Source: an uncultured Clostridia bacterium (GTDB lineage: Bacteria; Bacillota; Clostridia; Oscillospirales; Oscillospiraceae). From it: a DNA stretch of 8,060 nt. Position numbers and translations under genes: made by a program. Under the pieces are notes generated by a model. The model had not been told where the DNA came from. It saw only the letters and a program-made list of their open reading frames with translations, and did no database searches. Positions 5,853-8,060 of the stretch are shown here, piece by piece. The number at the start of each line of letters is the position of its first letter. The first letter of the stretch is position 1. The stretch covers positions 1-8,060 of the forward strand of contig CAMEIU010000098.1 in NCBI GenBank assembly GCA_945918815.1, in the 5' to 3' direction.

Positions 5853-6092
5853 TTAGTTTCCCTGTCTTTCATCCAAGATCGCCACAATCGCGGCGTCGCA
5901 GGGGAGGTCGGGGTTTCCGGCTCTTGCGCCGCTGCCCATGGTTACCAGAACCCGGTCGCCGATTCCGGCTCCTACCAGATCCGCCGCCACGGTATAGTGG
6001 CCGTCAAAGGTCACTTCCAGAAAGGTCTGGCCCCGGAGGGCTTCGCTTTTTTTCGTGGCCCAGACCGAGCCGGTGACAATGCCGAGAATCAT
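5853..6092 (-). CDS. eutN: Microcompartment vertex protein EutN (BMC-P)
   Basis: This 79-residue protein is of the EutN/CcmL/PduN family. It begins MILGIVTGSVWATKK, typical of the family, followed by the beta-barrel core with GDRVLVTMGSGAR (45-57) and the C-terminal DAAIVAILDE (66-75). Such proteins form pentamers that close the twelve vertices of the icosahedral shell. The start at 6092 gives the usual family length and overlaps the upstream stop in an ATGA junction; GGAGGG (6102-6107) lies 9 bases before it. A longer open frame to 6278 reads a shadow of the upstream gene and is rejected. Confidence 0.95.
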   Translation of the reverse strand: MILGIVTGSVWATKKSEALRGQTFLEVTFDGHYTVAADLVGAGIGDRVLVTMGSGARAGNPDLPCDAAIVAILDERQGN

Positions 6093-6556
6093 GGTTCCTT
6101 TCCCTCCAGAATATCCCTTGCCAGGGGCGTCAGACGGCTGCCCTTGGGCGGGCACACGCCTGCCTCCAAAAGCCGCCGGGCCTCCTGGGCGGTGATGAGC
6201 CGGTTCTCCCCTGCCGCCTCCAGGGGCCTGACGCCCAGCTGCCTGAGGTGCTTCTCCGCCGCCGCCAGCTCCGTACACAGGAGCCGGGCGGTCTTTGCTT
6301 TTTTATAGGACTGGCCGGACCAGAGATACACCGGCATGTCCGCAAGCAGGGCGCGGCACACGGGGTCCGTGGGCATTTTCAGCAGCTCCCCCGGCGGTAA
6401 ATCACCCAAAACCACAGCTTCATAGGGCTCTTCTTTTACATAATTATAATTATGGTCAATCTCAGGCGGCGCGCCGATGAGCAAAGCCCTGGGCCTTCGC
6501 TCCGTCAGCCTTTGCCAGATCTGCTCGGTCAGGGCATCCAGATCCGGGCCGCTCAT
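6089..6556 (-). CDS. Eut operon protein of unknown function (eut_hyp type)
   Basis: The 155-residue protein occupies the place between pduL and eutN where Firmicute eut operons (such as Enterococcus) carry a conserved protein of unknown role, known as the eut_hyp family (TIGR02536, from memory); proteobacterial operons lack it. It begins with an amphipathic helix, DLDALTEQIWQRLTER (5-20), which could be an encapsulation peptide. A Rossmann-like strand and loop, ALLIGAPPE (24-32), follows, then an alpha/beta middle. The end, LITAQEARRLLEAG (120-133) plus SRLTPLARDIL (140-150), resembles the N-terminus of long EutQ proteins and of EutT. No catalytic residues can be named. It overlaps pduL and eutN by ATGA junctions, so it is tightly coupled to both and probably acts inside or at the shell. 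Confidence 0.8.
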   Translation of the reverse strand: MSGPDLDALTEQIWQRLTERRPRALLIGAPPEIDHNYNYVKEEPYEAVVLGDLPPGELLKMPTDPVCRALLADMPVYLWSGQSYKKAKTARLLCTELAAAEKHLRQLGVRPLEAAGENRLITAQEARRLLEAGVCPPKGSRLTPLARDILEGKEP

Positions 6557-7158
6557 TTGAGAATCATCCCCAGGTCGCCGGACTTGAAGCCGCAGGCGTT
6601 GGCCTCGTCGAAATCCAGATGGACGAAGGTGCGGAACTTGGGGCTGACCCGCACCGCTACATCTTCAAAAATCACAGGCCGGGCCGTCAGGGTTTTCAGG
6701 CGAACCGTGTCTCCATTTTTCACGTTTTGCAGTTGGGCGTCCTCCGGCGTCATATGGATGTGCCGCTGGGCCACGATGACACCCCCAGGCAGCGTCAGCG
6801 TGCCGTTGGGACCTTCCAGGGTAATGCCGGGCGTGTTCGCCACGTCGCCGGACAGCCGGACCGGCGCTTCGATCCCAAGCATGACGGCATCCGTCTGGGA
6901 GACCTCCACCTGTCCCTCCGGCCGGGCCGGTCCCAGGACCGCCACCCGCTCCAGACGGCCCTTGGGCCCCACCAGGGTCACCCGCTCGTTGGAGAGATAC
7001 TGCCCCGGCTGGGACAGGGGCCGCTTTTCCGTCAGATCGTGGCCGAACAGGACCATGGCCTGGTCCTTTGTCACATGCACATGGCGGCCGGATGCCTCCA
7101 GCTCCACAAACAGGCGGTGCAGCAGCCCGTCTGTCAGACGGTCAAGCTCCATTTCCAC
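6553..7158 (-). CDS. pduL: Phosphotransacylase PduL (EutD-type)
   Basis: This enzyme of about 201 residues moves acetyl (or propionyl) from CoA to phosphate inside the microcompartment, recycling CoA. Two PduL beta-barrel domains are visible: the first with GRHVHV (zinc His26 and His28) and RPLSQPGQYLSNERVTLVGP, the second with AQRHIHM (His133, His135) and FVHLD (His180). These histidines are the usual metal ligands. The N-terminus, ELDRLTDGLLHRLFVELEA, is an amphipathic helix like known encapsulation peptides. The start is uncertain: AGGGGGAG (7166-7173) is spaced 7 bases from GTG 7158, 13 from ATG 7152, and almost touches TTG 7164. The gene overlaps the end of eutT by up to 17 bases and the next gene by ATGA. 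Confidence 0.93.
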   Translation of the reverse strand: MEMELDRLTDGLLHRLFVELEASGRHVHVTKDQAMVLFGHDLTEKRPLSQPGQYLSNERVTLVGPKGRLERVAVLGPARPEGQVEVSQTDAVMLGIEAPVRLSGDVANTPGITLEGPNGTLTLPGGVIVAQRHIHMTPEDAQLQNVKNGDTVRLKTLTARPVIFEDVAVRVSPKFRTFVHLDFDEANACGFKSGDLGMILK

Positions 7159-7864
7159 GGGCAATCTCCCCCTTTTTTATTTGAATCATGAGAATCCAAA
7201 GCAGGCTGCTGAGCCGGTTCAGGGCTTGCAGCAGGTCCGGTCTGGTGGCATTTCCATCCATGTCCTTGAAGGCGGCATAGGCCGCCAGCTCCGTCTGCCG
7301 GATCACCGTCCGGACACGGTTCAAGGCCAGCAGGGTCCGGCTGTCGGAGGCAGTAGGCATGAAATGGGGCTGGTCATAGTATTTCTGCGGATTGTGGCTC
7401 CGCTCCCGCAGCTCTGCCGCCGTCAGACCGCAGAGGGCCCCATCCTTCACGGGCTCCTCCAATACGTCGCACCGGACCAGGCGGCGGACAAAGTCCAAAA
7501 TCTCCCGGAGATTCTCCGCGGTCCCGGTTTGCCCCTCGTCCAAAGCAGTCCTGCCGCAGAGCAGCAGCTCCGCCTCCAAGGAATCCAGCATGCCGCGGAA
7601 GGCGATGCGCGGATGGTCCTTTGGCACCAGGACATTGCCCCTGAGGTGGGTCATATGCTCCGGTTTCTCCGTCAGCATCGCGCCGGACAGGGTCGTAAAA
7701 CACTGGGGCTTTGCCAGGGCGGCAGGCAGAATCTCCACATGGTCCCGCTGGAGCCACGCCCGTGCCGAAGGGGTCAGGTGGTCCCGGTCATCCAGGTAGA
7801 ACACCCGCTTGCCGTCCCGGACCCGGACATTGGCTTTGGCAGTTTCCTCTGTATAGACGGCCAT
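7142..7864 (-). CDS. eutT: Ethanolamine cobalamin adenosyltransferase EutT
   Basis: The 240-residue protein matches EutT: an N-terminal module with DHLTPSARAWL (28-38), the block EKPEHMTHL (66-74), VPKDHPRIAFRGMLDSLEAE (80-99), GLTAAELRERSHNPQKYY (146-163), and a C-terminal helix ending in RPDLLQALNRLSSLLWILM (208-226). It attaches the adenosyl group of ATP to cob(I)alamin, giving the cofactor of ethanolamine ammonia-lyase (EutBC, outside the window). The HX11CCX2C metal motif of Salmonella EutT, expected just before EKPEHMTHL, is absent; only a single Cys54 lies there. So this is the metal-independent type or handles the cofactor differently (inference). It starts 3 bases after the eutM stop with only a weak GGAAG site, suggesting coupling. 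It overlaps pduL. Confidence 0.93.
   Translation of the reverse strand: MAVYTEETAKANVRVRDGKRVFYLDDRDHLTPSARAWLQRDHVEILPAALAKPQCFTTLSGAMLTEKPEHMTHLRGNVLVPKDHPRIAFRGMLDSLEAELLLCGRTALDEGQTGTAENLREILDFVRRLVRCDVLEEPVKDGALCGLTAAELRERSHNPQKYYDQPHFMPTASDSRTLLALNRVRTVIRQTELAAYAAFKDMDGNATRPDLLQALNRLSSLLWILMIQIKKGEIARGNGA
7166..7173 (-). promoter_or_regulatory. Ribosome binding site that decides the pduL start
   Basis: AGGGGGAG lies within the 3' end of eutT. Its spacing is 7 bases to GTG 7158, 13 to ATG 7152 and 1 to TTG 7164, favouring GTG but not excluding ATG. Confidence 0.5.
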
Positions 7865-7867
7865 GGC

Positions 7868-8060
7868 TTAGGCTTCCGGCTGCGCAGACGCGCCGGGACG
7901 GCCGTGGGGCAGAATGGCGTCCACTTCGGCGTGGGGCCGGGGAATGACATGGACGGAGATCAGCTCCCCCACCCGTTCCGCGGCGGCGGCACCTGCATCG
8001 GTGGCGGCTTTGACGGCCCCCACGTCGCCCCGTACCATAACGGTCACCAGGCCGCCGCCC
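7868..8060 (-). CDS. eutM: Microcompartment hexamer shell protein EutM, partial
   Basis: The last 63 codons are present; about 30-35 N-terminal residues lie beyond the right edge. The visible part, from GGGLVTVMVRGDVGAVKAAT through AAAAERVGELISVHVIPRPH to VEAILP, is the second half of a single BMC domain and is very close to EutM/PduA/CcmK-type hexamers that tile the shell facets. After VEAILP, where typical EutM proteins stop or nearly stop, a tail of about 13 residues rich in Gly, Pro and Ala (HGRPGASAQPEA) follows. The frame ends in TAA, 3 bases before eutT. EutM is preferred over PduA because of the eut context. Confidence 0.92.
   Translation of the reverse strand, partial: GGGLVTVMVRGDVGAVKAATDAGAAAAERVGELISVHVIPRPHAEVDAILPHGRPGASAQPEA

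Noticed and set aside
1..8060. CRISPR array, tRNA, rRNA or cobalamin riboswitch
   Set aside because: No regularly spaced direct repeats, cloverleaf or rRNA segments were seen, and the eut genes are too tightly packed for a leader riboswitch within the window.

Overview
The window comes from a Gram-positive anaerobe of the Clostridia, most likely a gut Oscillospiraceae-type Firmicute (inferred). The signs are an IreB-family gene, strong AAGGAGG-type ribosome binding sites, TTGACA/TACAAT promoters in AT-rich spacers, GC-rich codon use in the genes, and palindromic repeats between genes. The genus cannot be fixed from this sequence.

Layout. Positions 1-1893 (+ strand) hold cell-envelope and housekeeping genes: ireB with its own promoter and terminator, then a two-gene unit of a small conserved protein (96 aa) and a secreted SH3-SH3-NlpC/P60 peptidoglycan hydrolase, closed by a strong terminator. 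Positions 1894-2344 are non-coding and carry two unrelated palindromic repeats and a promoter. Positions 2345-4161 (+) encode an acetate/propionate-family kinase and an iron-sulfur flavoprotein, 5 bases apart. Positions 4164-4342 are again non-coding: a hairpin and a 134-bp near-perfect palindrome related to the one upstream of the kinase, so the two-gene unit is bracketed by related repeats. Positions 4353-8060 (- strand) are the distal part of an ethanolamine-utilisation (eut) microcompartment operon. In transcription order it reads eutM (cut by the window edge), eutT, pduL, a eut-associated protein of unknown function, eutN, eutH, eutQ. These genes overlap or lie within a few bases of each other and should be one transcript whose promoter lies outside the window.

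How the genes fit together. EutH imports ethanolamine. EutT makes adenosylcobalamin for ethanolamine ammonia-lyase, whose eutBC genes must lie elsewhere. EutM and EutN build the shell. PduL turns acetyl-CoA into acetyl-phosphate. EutQ and the convergent kinase are both candidates for taking acetyl-phosphate to acetate plus ATP. The kinase departs from classical acetate kinase at two active-site positions, so its substrate is open.

The most interesting observations are: a shared N-terminal amphipathic helix pattern in PduL, the unknown eut protein and EutQ (possible encapsulation peptides); a small module resembling the N-terminus of long EutQ proteins that is missing from this short EutQ but present in the unknown protein and in EutT; an EutT without the HX11CCX2C metal motif; the pair of related palindromes; and a WalR-like direct repeat at the hydrolase promoter. 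No wholly new system is evident; the novelty is in the variants and in the repeats.
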